From Glebionis coronaria (Eukaryota > Streptophyta > Magnoliopsida > Asterales > Asteraceae): a DNA stretch of 64,000 bases. Location: assembly GCA_025667525.1 (NCBI GenBank), contig CM046874.1, positions 285,054,380-285,118,379 of the forward strand. The letters run 5' to 3'. A model generated the notes under the pieces. The model made no database searches. It saw nothing but the letters and a program-made list of their open reading frames with translations, and had not been told where the DNA came from. A program made the position numbers and the translations under genes. This document shows positions 34,320-47,300 of this stretch, one piece after another (position 1 is the stretch's first letter; each line of letters begins with the position of its first letter).

Positions 34320-34924
34320 AGCCTTGAAACCCAGATAAAAATAAAAAATAATATATAAAAACTGGTATATAAAAAATTTAAAATGATTATATAAAAAAAA
34401 CTGATAATAAAATAATAAATAAAGACAACTGGAGACTCGAAACTTAAAATTATGTATAAAAACTGATATATAAAAAAAAATTTAAAATGAGTAACTGATT
34501 ATAAAAACTTAAAAAAAAAACTAATAAAAAAACAAAAATTAAAGTGGTAAACATTGATTAAAGAACTAAAAAAAAAAAAAAAAAAAAAGGACAAAATTAA
34601 AGGTTCAATTTAATCAATTTAGATAAAAAGGCAATCAAAATATAAGGATTTAAACAAAAAATTACAAAATTAAAAGGAGAAAAACATAAACTTTTTATAA
34701 AAACACAAACTTTTTAACATTTGATAAAGAAATTTTTGATTTTTATATAAAAATTTGTGATTTTTATCTAAAAAATAAGTAAATTTGAAGATTTGATATG
34801 ATTTAACACATAAAAACACAAACTTTTTATAAAAAATACAAAAATTTTTAAAGTTTAAGCATGATTAAATCAAAACCCACCAAAATCAAAAAGAAATAAA
34901 ATAAGAATAAACCAAACTAACCAT
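34320..34924 (-). mobile_element. D leader, A-rich segment next to the PBS
   Basis: About 600 bases with long A runs (for example 34570-34588) and repeated AAAAACACAAACTTTTTA-like words. No gene is visible. Confidence 0.6.
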
Positions 34925-34938
34925 GGCTCTTGATACCA
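34925..34938 (-). promoter_or_regulatory. D primer binding site
   Basis: GGCTCTTGATACCA on the plus strand (sense TGGTATCAAGAGCC) lies two bases inside the 5' LTR. It differs from the other elements in the window by an extra A (CAAGAGCC rather than CAGAGCC). Confidence 0.9.
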
Positions 34939-34940
34939 AT

Positions 34941-35282
34941 TGAAGGTCTACGTAATTAATGGCCTATTCTATGTGATTGATTTGGTGGATTTAAGTGGTT
35001 GATTGATTGATAATTAAAGAAGAAATGAAGGAATGAGATGAAGGATTAGAGAGAGAAAGGAGAGAAGGGAGAGAGTTAGAGAGAGAAAGTGAAAGATGAA
35101 ATATGATTAAATGTGAAATGGAATCAACAACCCCCTCCTAACATGCTAGGAGGGGTTATATATAGCCCACCCTACATGTGGGCTATATGGACTATACAAT
35201 AATTAAATAGATCACGAGCCCATTACATAATTATCGTTGGAGCGACCGATCCTTCATAAATACGTAAAACGTATTTCCAACA
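34941..35282 (-). repeat. D 5' LTR with promoter
   Basis: It is identical by eye to 14393-14734. In sense the order is hairpin TATAGCCCAC/GTGGGCTATA, TATATATA (35164-35157), one base, then hairpin CCCCTCCTA/TAGGAGGGG (35155-35132). GAGAGA repeats follow. Confidence 0.95.
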
Positions 35283-36324
35283 ATATGCATCTATCCTATG
35301 TATGTAGCATTAGTGAGATCGAAGTAGGACTCTCTTCCGTTCGTCTTCTTCATTCACTGGACTTAAGGTACGAATTCTCCGTCCTTTCAGTATGGACATT
35401 CTTCCTTATTAGGATTCCCCGTATGCAGCGAACTGTTTTCCCCAGTATATGTTTTATATGTTTTTGAATTGCTTATGTTTAATTAGATACCTAAAGCCAT
35501 ATACATGCATGACCAGTTCACCTAGTTACGGAGGTACCATGACCATAACACTGGAGGCACCAGTGTTATGACTCCACCACGATGGAGTGATAGCTCGTGG
35601 CGTCCCTTTCAGCTTTTGGCCATATTATTATTATCAGGTGGGGCGTGTGGGTGCATCCTAGTTTACATGTTTTCAGCAGTTTATTCAGGTGAATGTGGTG
35701 TGTGCCTTGCATCCTTCACAAGGAGCTGATCCCTCCTACCTAAACAGTTATATTAATTAGAGGCAGCCCCTCTAAATGCATGACGAGGTCACCCCTCCAA
35801 TTATTCATGCACGTTGATATTTCCTGACCTATATTGGTTAACGGTAAACATGCTAAACAGTTTTTATAAGATAAACATAAGGATTTTCAAACTATTAAAC
35901 CAATTTTACTAAGTTATATCGAGTTTTCCAGGACTTAATCAATTCCGCTGCTACATGTTTTACATGCTTATATTGTTCATTTCATGCTTGTATATTCGTG
36001 CACTAAGCCTTATGCTCAGTCGTTACTTTCCTTTCTATGTCCCAAAACGGCAGGTACTCAAGGACAGACTCGAGCATTTGGAGGACGAGCATAGGATGGA
36101 AGCTGCCATAGACTTCTTCTCCTTTTGCCTTCAGATACTTATGCTTGTTTAGTCTCTTATTCATTTCATTTTACTTTATTTATGTTTTGGGCTTATATTT
36201 GGGAACCGATGTTTGATTCTAGTTTTCCCTATGGTCATGTATGTGTTACTACATATTTCCTTGCATGCTTTGATGGCACCCATAATTACGCGTAATGGTC
36301 CACTTATCAAAGTGGGGTGTTACA
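35283..36324 (+). repeat. B1 5' LTR, part 2
   Basis: This resumes the LTR interrupted by D and matches 42680-43700. It ends AGTGGGGTGTTACA at 36324. It contains an inverted pair around CACTGGAGGCACCAGTG near 35550 and a 65-residue frame at 35955-36152 that recurs at 43330-43527 only because it lies in the LTR. Confidence 0.9.
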
Positions 36325-37649
36325 ATTATGGTATCAGAGCCCAAGGATTCGACCTGTAGGCTCTAAAATTTGACCTGTGACTAGTGGGTAGTCACCAGGA
36401 GCTTCTTAAACCAACGCTTGTTATTCCACGTATTGATGTTTTCTACACATTGTTGTTTTAACCATGACGTTTTCAGCACCTTGATGTTTTAACCTTGATG
36501 CTTTCATCGATATTGTTTCACTAACATGGATGGAAAACTGTCATTCATATTTAGTTATGTGTCATTATTTCATGCGTGATGTTCCTCGTGAACTGTGATT
36601 AATGTGAACTGAACCCTAGTAGTTCATAATTAGTCACATAAATTTTTTTCTGATAAGTTTTGAAAGATGATTTTTACTTATTTATGTTTCATGTATCATT
36701 GTTGCAGGAATTTTGACTAAGTAATGGTTGGTACAGGACTGGCCCTATTTAGTCGCATATGCTTTTATCGAAACTTTTAACTTTGGGACCGACCTATAGG
36801 CGTCCCCTCGCCATGTATTTTGTTTTGGGACCGACCCATAGGCGTCCCCTCGTACATATAAAGGTTTTTATAAACTACATCATGCATTCATGCACTGTTT
36901 TACATGAATAAAATTTTTCTCATGATTTATTGGCATAAAATATTTTTGATGTCCCCTCATAAGTTACTATGTTTTTATGTCAAGTATGTTTTCATACTGC
37001 CATGGTTAACTTCAGTTTCATGCTGATTATGTTATACACTCCTTCATGTTGGGTTGTCCATGTTCCTTCATGATGACTTCGTCTTCACGTGATTATGTCT
37101 TACGTCTCATTTGTTGTTTTTGCTTTCATGCAAGACACTGTTGAAATTCATTTAAATCCTGCTTTCGTGATAGTCATGGTTGGTTTTCATTAATCATGCT
37201 TTCAGAAAAATCATCGTTGAAATTCGTTCAACCATACATTAGCATTTCTTTATACAACCAGAATGAAGTATATACTGGTATTGCCAGGTTATCATGATGG
37301 TCTTTCTAACCGTTTAATCAGTTATTTTCCTTTAAAATCATGTCAGATGATCGACCCCATACCGATCATTTCATGTGCATTCCATGTGTACTCCATGTAC
37401 CGTATCCCATGTGCGTATTTCCACTTGCTGATACTCTACAAATTGTTGATTCCGCTCATAGCTTTGAGATGTTACTAAGGTTGATGCTGCTGATGTTTGG
37501 AGACGCTACGAGATGCTGATGCTGTTCACAACCTGGAGATCTCACAAGACGAAGACAAAGGCGTTAGAGCAAGCAATTGGACGAGAAGATGCTTCACCAT
37601 CAGACGATTTTCATCAATCATTGTCCCTAATTCTTAGTTACATGTCACA

Positions 37650-37910
37650 CGTCATTCAGTTGTCGTTTCAGTCATATGAGTGCAAACCGGTACCAGCCGG
37701 CCACTTAGCCGAATAGTTACATGAATCACAGTCATGAGAATGACCATCATGGAACTGACAGACAAGATGATAGTAACCACTACTATGACAGCAACTACCC
37801 TAGCAATCGCACCCGAAGCTCCGTCCGCAGACGTGATCAGAAATACAAAGGACCAGTAGTCCAACCGATCCGCCAATTTTGGCATAATAACCTAATATTT
37901 GTAGTTCTAT
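37650..37910 (+). pseudogene. Possible gag relic in B1
   Basis: The frame encoding HGTDRQDDSNHYYDSNYPSN and a following RDQKYKG stretch is preserved in the B2 copy (43869-44075, minus), where it opens further upstream as MSANRYQPATQ. The charged, N/D/R-rich composition resembles the segment before the zinc knuckle in Gypsy gag. No knuckle is visible. In B1 the upstream part is frameshifted relative to B2. Confidence 0.35.
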
Positions 37911-37917
37911 TTGTTTC

Positions 37918-38052
37918 ACATCTCGAGACACATGTCAAGACATCAGTCAAGATACATGTCTCATGTATACTTTCGGAAGACACATGTCAAGACACCAGTC
38001 AAGACATATGTCATGCTTACATTTCCCAAGACACGAGTCAAGACACATGACT
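37918..38052 (+). repeat. CAAGACA tandem repeat in B1
   Basis: Repeats of GACACATGTCAAGACA, CATCAGTCAAGATACATG and similar 16-18-bp words occur about seven times. The same array, inverted and shorter, lies at 43701-43840 in B2. B1 itself inserted into this array in B2. Confidence 0.8.
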
Positions 38053-39529
38053 CACGTCCCATTTATGGAACATTTCTAAGAAATTCAGGGTACCCTCCAA
38101 GGGGTATATCCATTTTTTTGTGCCATGTATTAATCAGGCCACAAGAATTTTAGTACCATCACCGGCGTATCAGTGAGATCTGTCACGTTTACTCGATGAC
38201 ACTTTCATTTCTTGCACCCATATTTCATATATGAGCATTTATTCTTTCAGCCTTATGATGAGGTCCAAGCTGCTAATGCATTACTGGGACAGACACGGGG
38301 TGAATTTAATCCTAAATATTGGACTACGTATAGCACACCCTGCTACGATCCATGACTTTGTACAGTAATATTCAGGCTCCTGAATACACTCAGCATGGTT
38401 TTCCATCAGGAAAATCTTTACAAATTATCTATGCTTTCCAAGCACGTGCTTTGTTAGCCATTACTGCTAAAATTTTTAGATGTCAGTTAAGACATGACCA
38501 CTGAAGTTCCTTTTACGCATAACCAGACGAGTATTCCAAAATCTTCCCATACAATCCAGAAGAACCTTCAAGGAGAAGGACAGTAACATGAGATTATGTG
38601 TTGACCACCGTAGACGTAAACAAATCACCATCTATAACCGTTATTCTCCTCCACATATTCAAACATGTCCAATCGACTTTAGGGTGTTAATCACTTTTCC
38701 AAGATCGGACTCATGACCATGCTGCCAATAGTGACGAGTGAAAGAACAGGACATGTCCATGACTGCTATTCGTACACGACTCAGTCATGTTAGATTCATG
38801 ATTTTGTTTTAGTCTCATAAATTCTCCAGCAGCATTATGGACTTAATAAATTGAGTTTCCATGAACTCATAAACAAAATCATCAGTACTTCAATCAAGAA
38901 CAACCTGATTTTTCTCTAGGTCTAGAGAAGAGCAGTACGATCATATTTGCACTATGTTACAAATTCTATGACAAGGGAAATTTCACCCTGAAATTTTCCA
39001 ATCTAAATTTTGGTTGATTACAGTGACACGCTGTATCACATAGATTCTCACGGTTAATCTTACCATGACTCAGCTTATGCATAAAGGTGAGAACCCTACA
39101 TTACGTTAGGTGTTCCAAGAAAATTCTACGTTAAGAAAAGTCTAATTTCCGAGACTCAAAGTTTCGCAAACTTCTATGTATCAAGTTTCTACGAAGCAAG
39201 ATACAGTTACGTTCATATCTAGGTACCTGACATACCAACAGGTTAAGATAGAACACCGTCAGACTAGGATGTTTTTCATCAGCAGAAATTGTGAACAGAA
39301 ATGGGACAAGATCTTCATGGATTTTGGTCACCAGATTAACGCGAACTCAGAAGAACCAGGATGCTATCTGGGTAATTGCCAACAATTGATCAAGTCTTCG
39401 GAATCCTTACATCCGCAAGGATTTCAGAACCAACAGATTGATCGGACATGTTCCAGCCAAGGCTCATCCGATCACTTGGTAATCCGTCAGCTATCGGGTC
39501 AGACAAGGGTTCGTACTTGTGCTCCTTAT

Positions 39530-39990
39530 TTACGTCCACGTCCTTGTTCTAATTTCACGACTTGCTTTCACGCTCACGTTCATGACATTATTCACGTTCA
39601 TGATCCTATCTTGGCTTACGATTTTACGTTCATATTCGTTCTGGGAAGTTTTGCAAGAACTGAAGAGACCAGACTCAAGTTTAGTTTAACTCCCTATCCT
39701 CAGATAGACATTTCACGTCACAGTCCACGTCTCACCTAATGACATTTGGCGATACCGCTGCTGTATTCCATGTTCACGATATGTTTCACATGTCATGTTC
39801 ATTCCACGTTCCTCATATCACGTTCACGATATGTTACACGTATCATGGATCACGATATGTTTGCTCATACTACACTTACCATATCTCCACGTATCACGTT
39901 CCAAATTTTTCACGTATCACGTTTAAATTTTTTCACGTACTACGTTTCCATATGTCTCGTGCATCGTTGCTAATTATCAGTTAAGTAGGT
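39530..39990 (+). repeat. CACGT/TTCACG-rich stretch in B1
   Basis: About 20 CACG or ACGT words within 450 bases (TTCACGTTCATGA, TATCACGTTC and similar) sit at irregular 12-30-bp spacing. Some resemble ACGT-core plant transcription factor sites. Confidence 0.65.
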
Positions 39991-40376
39991 TGTTTTACAC
40001 CATAACGTTTTAGTTACCCTTGCACGCTAAGTCTTATTCCCTCGATCAAAGTTAGGGGATCTATCTTACGTTGTGACCAGGAACTTTTACGTGTTGTCAA
40101 ATCAAGGTCACAAGACCAAGATTATCATATGTGTCAAGATCTCATGGACGAACCGTTCCAAGAGGGAAGTCACTTAGAAACGGACGAGTCCATCCGGACT
40201 TCTTATCCGTTTTCGCTTATCAAGTAGATACGTTCTTTCAGTCACGTCACGTCCCATGTCCCTTCAAGACATGTCACGTTCCACGTTCCTTTCAACCATG
40301 TTACCTTCAGGTCCTTTTATCTTACATACCCTTCTAGTTTAATTCGGGTGTGTTTCTCTTTCATTTTACGTTATCG

Positions 40377-40416
40377 ATAATTCTGGGAAGAATTATTCTT
40401 TTTAGGGGGGAATAGT
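40377..40416 (+). promoter_or_regulatory. B1 polypurine tract with upstream hairpin
   Basis: ATAATTCT-GGGA-AGAATTAT (40377-40396) is a perfect 8-bp stem. It is followed by the PPT TTTTAGGGGGGAATAGT ending at 40416, next to the 3' LTR. Confidence 0.85.
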
Positions 40417-43400
40417 TGTAAAACCCGCATGCTCTTACCATGAACAATACACTTATGATCGTACGTACAGGATTAAAACTTTACTTATATAACATGAACA
40501 CGTATCACGAATATTAATTACAAGAATTTCGTACGTGTTATTACACGATAAGTATTAAATACGTGTTAGTACACGATAATTATTAACAATAATAATTAGA
40601 ATCACGAACATAAAATCATGAACACGAAATCACGAACAGATAATTATGAACTTACGATGAATGTCGTTACGTACAAGTAATTATAATAACATGAATACTT
40701 AATAATTACGTAACACGTAGACACGAATAATTAACACGATTATTATTATTACGTATATTTAATTAACACGACAAGTAATTACGTACGTAATGTTTACTTT
40801 TAACACCTAGGAGAATAATATGAGAATTCACGACACTTAAAACACGAATGCGGACGGGTTACGTTTACACGTGAAACGATAACGAAAATCATTGCGTGAT
40901 GGGCTAGTCGGTTTTAAATAGAAAAATAAGAAGTACAAGAATGGGTCGTGGCCCAATAAACAACCTAGGCCGGTTTGAATAAAAACACGGATGGGATATG
41001 TTATATTTTGGGAAACACTATCATAAAAACCCGAGTACACCACACCATCGTTTTTTTTTCTTTTCTCCATCTATGGCTGCCGTCACTTTCTTCTACATCA
41101 AGAACCAAGGAAACATGGCGTCTAACTCGAGATCAAGGCTTGTACATGTTTTAGATTGTTTAAACCCTAATCACGAATCCAGGTAACCCTTAAAAACGTT
41201 TTTTTATATCGTTAAGAGATGTAATCAAGGACTGTTAGAGCAATTTAGTCACGTTAAAAATAAGTTAGGGTAAAGGAAAACCGTGTCTAGGTTTTGTTCA
41301 CATATGGTTTACACTCAAACCGAGACATATATATGTCTCGGTGGTGGTATGCTTTTACCAGCCGCAACCCTAAAAGGGTGTTGGCTTGGTTTTGTTCTGG
41401 CGGGGGTAACACAACCCCAGCAGGGGTGTTTTTGTTCAGGCAGTGGGAACCGAGACCTTATGGTCTCGGTGGGAAGTTTAGACGCAGCAGGGGGAACTGG
41501 CTATTGCACGGCCAGCAGCAACACCAGGGGTGTTTGGCTGCTGGTTTTGGACAGGGCATTTGGTAAACAGTTTTAGGAACTTAAAAAGGGTGTTTGGTTA
41601 TCATTTTTCAAGCTAGTTTAATTAATTTAATTTAATTGGAATATTAAATTAATCATGCAATATTAAATTTATTTAATCTATTTAATACTGATCTTAATCT
41701 TGTCAAGTTAAGTTATATTATTTAAAACCTTAGTTATACGAGTATTACTAAATTTGTTGGTCCGGTTCACGTCACGTTTAAATTATAAAACACGGTTCAC
41801 GTCACGTTTAAATTATAAAACACGGTTTACGACTTAGTTAATTTTATAAGTTGATTAATTTATAAGTTATTTATTTACACGCTTAATTAAATTAATTTAA
41901 CATGTTACGTAATTAATTTAATTACAACATGACTTAGGTTAACTATTTATTTAATAATACATGACTTTAGCCTAAGTATTTTTATGATTTAATTTTAGAA
42001 TAAGTAATTAATTAATTATTAAAACATGACTTAAAATTAATTAATTATCATGACTTAGGTTATATTAGTATTAATATTAATACATGTTTTAACCTAAGCA
42101 TTTTATACACTTAATTTAATTAAATCATGTTATATTTAATTAAATGATATAATCTATAGTTTGTTTAATTTACATGTAATAATTAATAAACTATACTATT
42201 AATCACATAACTTAGTATGTATAATCAGTAAAACTTAAGCTTACCCTTTTTAGCTTATTAATCCAGCTTATTTCTATATATGGAAACTTTCTTTTTTAGA
42301 AACTTATCTATTTTAAGCAGTAAATCTATTTATGGAAACTTTTCGTTTTTAGAAACTTATCTATTTTAAGCAGGAAATCTATTTATGGAAACTTTCTATT
42401 TTTGGAAACTTATTTATTTTAAGCAGTAAATCTATTTTTGGGAACTTTCTATCTTTGGAAAACTTTCTATTTTAGGAAACCTGCTATTTTTAGGAAGTTA
42501 CTTATTATTACACAACAAGTATAATAATACAAGAAATACAAGTAATACTTAATCAGAATATACAAAATACACGATAAACACAATATAAGGTTAAAATCAG
42601 TAAAACAAGACATGAACATATAAAACAAGCTAAAACATGATATAAAACCAGCTACGTACTCAGTAATCAGAATACTTATGCATGTATCCTATGTATGTAG
42701 CATTAGTGAGATCGAAGTAGGACTCTCTTCCGTTCGTCTTCTTCGTTCACTGGACTTAAGGTATGGATTCTCCGTCCTTTTAGTGTGGACATTCTTCCTT
42801 AAGCCAACTGTTTTCCCCAGTATATGTTTTATATGTTTTTGAATTGCTTATGTTTAATTAGATACCTAAACCCATATACATGCATGACCAGTTCACCTAG
42901 TTATGAAGGTACCACGACCATAACACTGGAGGCACCAGTGTTATGACTCCACCACGATGGAGTGATAGCTCGTGGCGTCCCTTTCAGCTTTTGGCCATAT
43001 TATTATTATTAGGTGGGGCGTATGGGTGCATCCTAGTTTACATGTTTTCAACAGATTATTCAGTTGAATGTGGTGTGTGCCTTGCATCCTTCACAAGGAG
43101 CTGATCCCTCCTACCCAAACAATTATATTAATTAGAGGCAGCCCCTCTAATTGCATGACGAGGTCACCCCTCCAAGTATTCATGCACGTTGATATTTCAT
43201 GACCTATATTGGCTAATGGTAAACATGCTAAACAGTTTTTATAAGATAAACATAAGGCTTTTCAAACTATTAAACTTGTTTTACTAAGTTATACCGGGTT
43301 TTCCAGGACTTAATCAATTCCGCTGCTACATGTTTTACATGCTTATATTGTTCATTTCATGCTTGTATATCTGTGCCCTGAGCGTTATGCTCAGCCGTTA

Positions 43401-43700
43401 CTTTCCTTTCAATGTCCCAAAACGGCAGGTACTCAAGGACAGACTCGAGCATTTAGAGGACGAGCATAGGATGGAAGCTGCCATAAACTTCTTCTACTTT
43501 TGCCTTCATATACTTATGCTTGTTTAGTCTCTTATTCATTTCATTTTACTTTATTTATGTTTTGGGTTTATATTTGGGAACCGATGTTTGATTCCGGTTT
43601 TCCCTATGGTCATGTATGTGTTACTACATATTTCCTTGCATTCTTTGATGACACGCCATAATTACGCGTAACGGTCCACTTATCAAAGTGGGGTGTTACA
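40417..43700 (+). repeat. B1 3' LTR (3284 bp)
   Basis: It is uninterrupted, TGTAAAACCCGC...GGGTGTTACA, and matches the two parts of the left LTR with many substitutions and small indels. It provides the undisturbed D target site at about 42670. The TATA-like ATATTTTGGGAAAC region near 41000 precedes the small frame at 41072-41186. Confidence 0.9.
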
Positions 43701-44308
43701 TCATATGTCTTGACTCGTGTCTTAGGAAATGTAAGCATGACATGTGTCTTGACTGGTGTCTTGACATGTGTCTTCATAAGGTATACGCAAGACATGTGTC
43801 TTGGCTGATGTCCTGACATGTGTCTCAAGATGCGAAACAAATAGAACTACATATATTAGGTTATTATGCTAGAATTGGAGGATCGGTTGGGCTACTGATC
43901 CTTTGTATTTCTGATCACGTCCGTTGCCGGAGCTTCGGTTGCGATTGCTAGGATAGTTGCTGTCATAGTAGTGGTTACTATCGTCTTGTCTGTCAGTTCC
44001 ATGACGGCCATTCTCATGACGGTGATTCATGTAACTGTCCAGCTGAGTGGCCGGCTGGTACCGGTTTGCACTCATATGACTGAAACGACAACTGAATGAC
44101 GTGTGACATGTAACTAAGAATTAGGTATAATGATTGATGGAAATCGTTTGACGGTGAAGCATCTTCTCGTCCAATTGCTTTGCTCTAACGCCTTTGTCTT
44201 CGTCTTGTAGGATCTCCAGGTTGTGAACAGTATCCTCATCTCGTAGCGTGTCCAAACATCAACAACATCAACCTTTAGTAACATCTCCAAGTTATGAGCA
44301 GCATCAGC
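43701..44308 (-). mobile_element. Element B2 interior, fragment 2
   Basis: This is the inverted counterpart of B1 interior 37465-38050, including the CAAGACA array and the gag-relic frame (43869-44075). It ends with tcagc at 44304-44308, the target duplication of element C. Confidence 0.9.
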
Positions 44309-47300
44309 TGTAACACCCCCAAATTTATACAACACAGTACAACGGAAGACTAGTTGGTGTTACGGGATAGCACATTACTCACATCATAGACAACGCATAA
44401 TAATCGCGTCGTTTATTTATAAATCATTTCCATTCATAATTATCAAAGTTACATCGGTCCCAAGTCATTATATTTCATACACAGTTTTACAAAGTATTTG
44501 AATGGAAAATATTGTTTAGGTGCGGGCCATGAATTCTTGTTGTCTTCCCGAGAATTACCTTCAAGTACCTGAGATAAAACATGTTAAAAGAAAAGGTCAG
44601 CGATAACGCCGAGTGAATTCATAGAGTTTAATAAATTCCATCAATATAATATCAGTATAAAATTAATACTGAAAATCATTTTGTACAAATCATTTTAATA
44701 GGCCATAAAATAGCCAAAGTCATTTTATACAAATCTTTATCGAAAATCATAATATAGGCATTTGCCTTAAAAACCGTTATACGAATCATTATCGTTAAAA
44801 ACACCATACAATACGTTTTTGCAACGTTGTATAGATTAAATAAAACCATTATATGAATATGGTTATAAAAAGCCTTAAAAATCATTACACGAGCCAATGT
44901 CGTAAAAACGTCATACAATACATCTTACGACGTTGTATGAAAATAAAAACCGTTATATGAGTATGGTTATGAAAACCAAAATACAATCATAATATCAATA
45001 GTATGACCCTGTATTGCTAGTTAGGCAATACATCGTAATTCGGAGCGTCTATTATTATTTTGTTAACTTGGATTATTATAAGCCGCATGACATTGTTACC
45101 TTACTAAACCAAAACGGGTAGCTAACCCGATACCAATTTTGCCCATCTAAGGTAGTGTGTCATCACAAAGGTCACACTATTGAAATCTTCTCATACATTA
45201 ATTCGCTTACCAATCAATGTGGCACGACGGGGATCAACCGTCAAGGCGCGAGCTGGGGTGATCGTCCCCGAATAGTACTATTAAATGCATAAGCGTCTAC
45301 CAACTCCCGGTAGTTCACAATTCATGCTAATGGGACTTTTAGTGACATAACCTAACTTTAATAATCCATTTAATTTCATCTATCGGGTCCTTTAATCATT
45401 TATCGGGTCATACAATCGGGTCATTCAATCATTCGGGTCCAAAATCAATAAACAAACAATCGGGACAAATGGCGTCCTATTTTATAAAAACTAACATGTT
45501 ATCTCCCTCGCGGGTTTATAAAACATTTATAAAAACATTTAAAAGAGTGCGAGGCTATGAACTCACATTGATGTGGGAAGACGATTATCGGCGATTTGGA
45601 TGTACGGTACGTGCTTCAATCACGGAAACCTAGACAAATAATATTCGGTCTTAGACTCATGTCCAATGACTTTATAAAAATAACAAGTATGTATACATAT
45701 GATGATTATATATATATATATGATGATCAAGTGGGTTTACATATTCTCGTTTACTCCTTTTAGTGTTATATGTCGATAACTTTTATATTAGTTTACTAGT
45801 TTTACCTGTTTACGTGTCTTAAGTCCAATAAGCTTATTATAAGTTACTTAACTTATTTTAATCCATTTTGTACTTATATTATCAGTACTTTAACTTTATA
45901 AGTTGGGCCTAAATGGGTTAAGCCCAATAGATTCTTATTTACAAGTTTTTATCCTATTTAGTCCATTTATTAGTCCAATATGTTTATTTAACTTGTTAAT
46001 GTCCGTATGCCCTATAGTTCGGGTTTTATCGGTTTTTACTTGTTATACATGTCTATATATCAGTATATAAGTTTTATAAAGTTTTCATTAGACGGGTCCA
46101 ACCATCTAAGTTTTATTTAACAAAAACGTTAATTTTACGGCAATAGCCGAAAAAGTCGTAAAAATCAAGTTTATAGTTTTTACTACTTATAAATATTATT
46201 TTACCACCATTTATATAAGTTATTCATTCATTTACCCTTTTACATATTTATATAAATAAGTTTTATAAGTTAGTGGGTTTATATTTTACATTTTATATAT
46301 TAAAATGTGAGTGTTTATATAATAGTATTATTCTTTAATTTCCAAAAATCTGATTTTTAACTTCATCTTCACCAAAACTGCCATATCTTGAGTTCTACAT
46401 GGAGATAGAAGCTCAAATTTTTATCACATAAACTACATGATATGTGCTACAATTAACTCTTCTATAGCTACTGTTGAATCATCTTTAAGTATTTTCTAAA
46501 AATCGTCCAAAACAGTAACTTCAGATTTATACCCTAAACTTGTTTTGATCATATCTCACTCATTATTTTGATTCCATTGCATGGCCAACTCTCACATGTG
46601 TACAAGACATTTAGCTTACTGTAAATGGATCCTACTTCATTATTTCTTCAGTTCATAACATGTTTCTTTACTGTTTTATACAGCCATGTAAATTAATCAA
46701 GATTTTAACCTTGTTTCATATAGTTTTTCACCTTTTTAATCATGTTTATCAACAACAAATCCCCACATAACATTTTTATCATCATATAATCATCATAAAT
46801 ATATACAATAGAAAATAAAATACAAGTTTACATAATCAAAATAACAAGAAGTTGAGGAGGACAATCTTTATACCACCAACTTGATGTAGGTTATGAGTTT
46901 GGCATGGTTTTTGATGGAGAAACTTGTGCATAGCCAAGACCATCTTCAAGACCTCCAATCTTCATCAACTCCTTGTGGAAAATCAGCCCTATGACACCAT
47001 GAAAACTCCTCCATGGATTTTATAAGTTTCACCAATCTTCATCTTTTTGAATGGAGATTAACATATGTTAATTATAACATATGTTTGTGGTTAAATTTGG
47101 ATCAATTGGGGTGTTTTGGTTGATGATATGGGACGGCATAAGGAAGCCAAGGGAGAGAGAGAGGAGTGGTTTGCATGTAAGAAATGGATGAAGTGGTTTG
47201 AGCTAGTTGTTTTTGAGGTGGAAAGGCTTAAGATGTAAGCTAAGTTACACTTGTAACTAGCTAGCTTAAAACTTGACACCAAGTGTGTTAAGGTGTAGTG

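Larger units (their letters stand above)
14393..35282 (-). mobile_element. Element D, gag-only Copia-like LTR element containing E
   Basis: Its 342-bp LTRs (14393-14734 and 34941-35282) appear identical. The PBS lies beside the right LTR and the PPT beside the left, so D is on the minus strand. Without E it is about 8.9 kb. Order in sense: LTR, PBS, AT-rich leader, CGGAA-core array, G-rich repeats, CT-rich block, gag ORF, hairpin arrays, PPT, LTR. No protease, integrase or RT is present, which fits the terminal-repeat-with-gag (TR-GAG) class. The target duplication is poor: ttat on the left against atat on the right. The undisturbed copy at 42670 reads AATACTTATGCAT. Confidence 0.85.
36325..40416 (+). 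mobile_element. B1 interior, largely non-coding
   Basis: The interior starts with the PBS TGGTATCAGAGCC (36329-36341) and ends with the PPT. No pol motif is visible in any frame. The B2 copy (11835-12091, 43701-44308, 60739-61949) is a diverged homologue, useful for testing constraint. Notable parts are a repeated GGGACCGACC-TATAGGCGTCCCCTCG phrase near 36785-36855, a CAAGACAC repeat and a CACGT-rich stretch. Confidence 0.8.
12092..43700 (+). mobile_element. Element B1, Ty3/Gypsy-like large-LTR element containing D and E
   Basis: B1 runs from TGTAAAACCCGC at 12092 to GGGTGTTACA at 43700. Its left LTR is split by D (14393-35282). The LTRs are about 3.3 kb and the interior is 4.1 kb with no pol. 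It carries a tRNA-Met PBS at 36329 and a PPT at 40399-40416. It sits inside a second copy of its own family (B2) in the opposite orientation. Many substitutions between the two LTRs make it clearly older than D, E or F. The PPT hairpin and the TGTAA...TTACA ends suggest Ty3/Gypsy; the exact lineage is uncertain. Confidence 0.85.
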
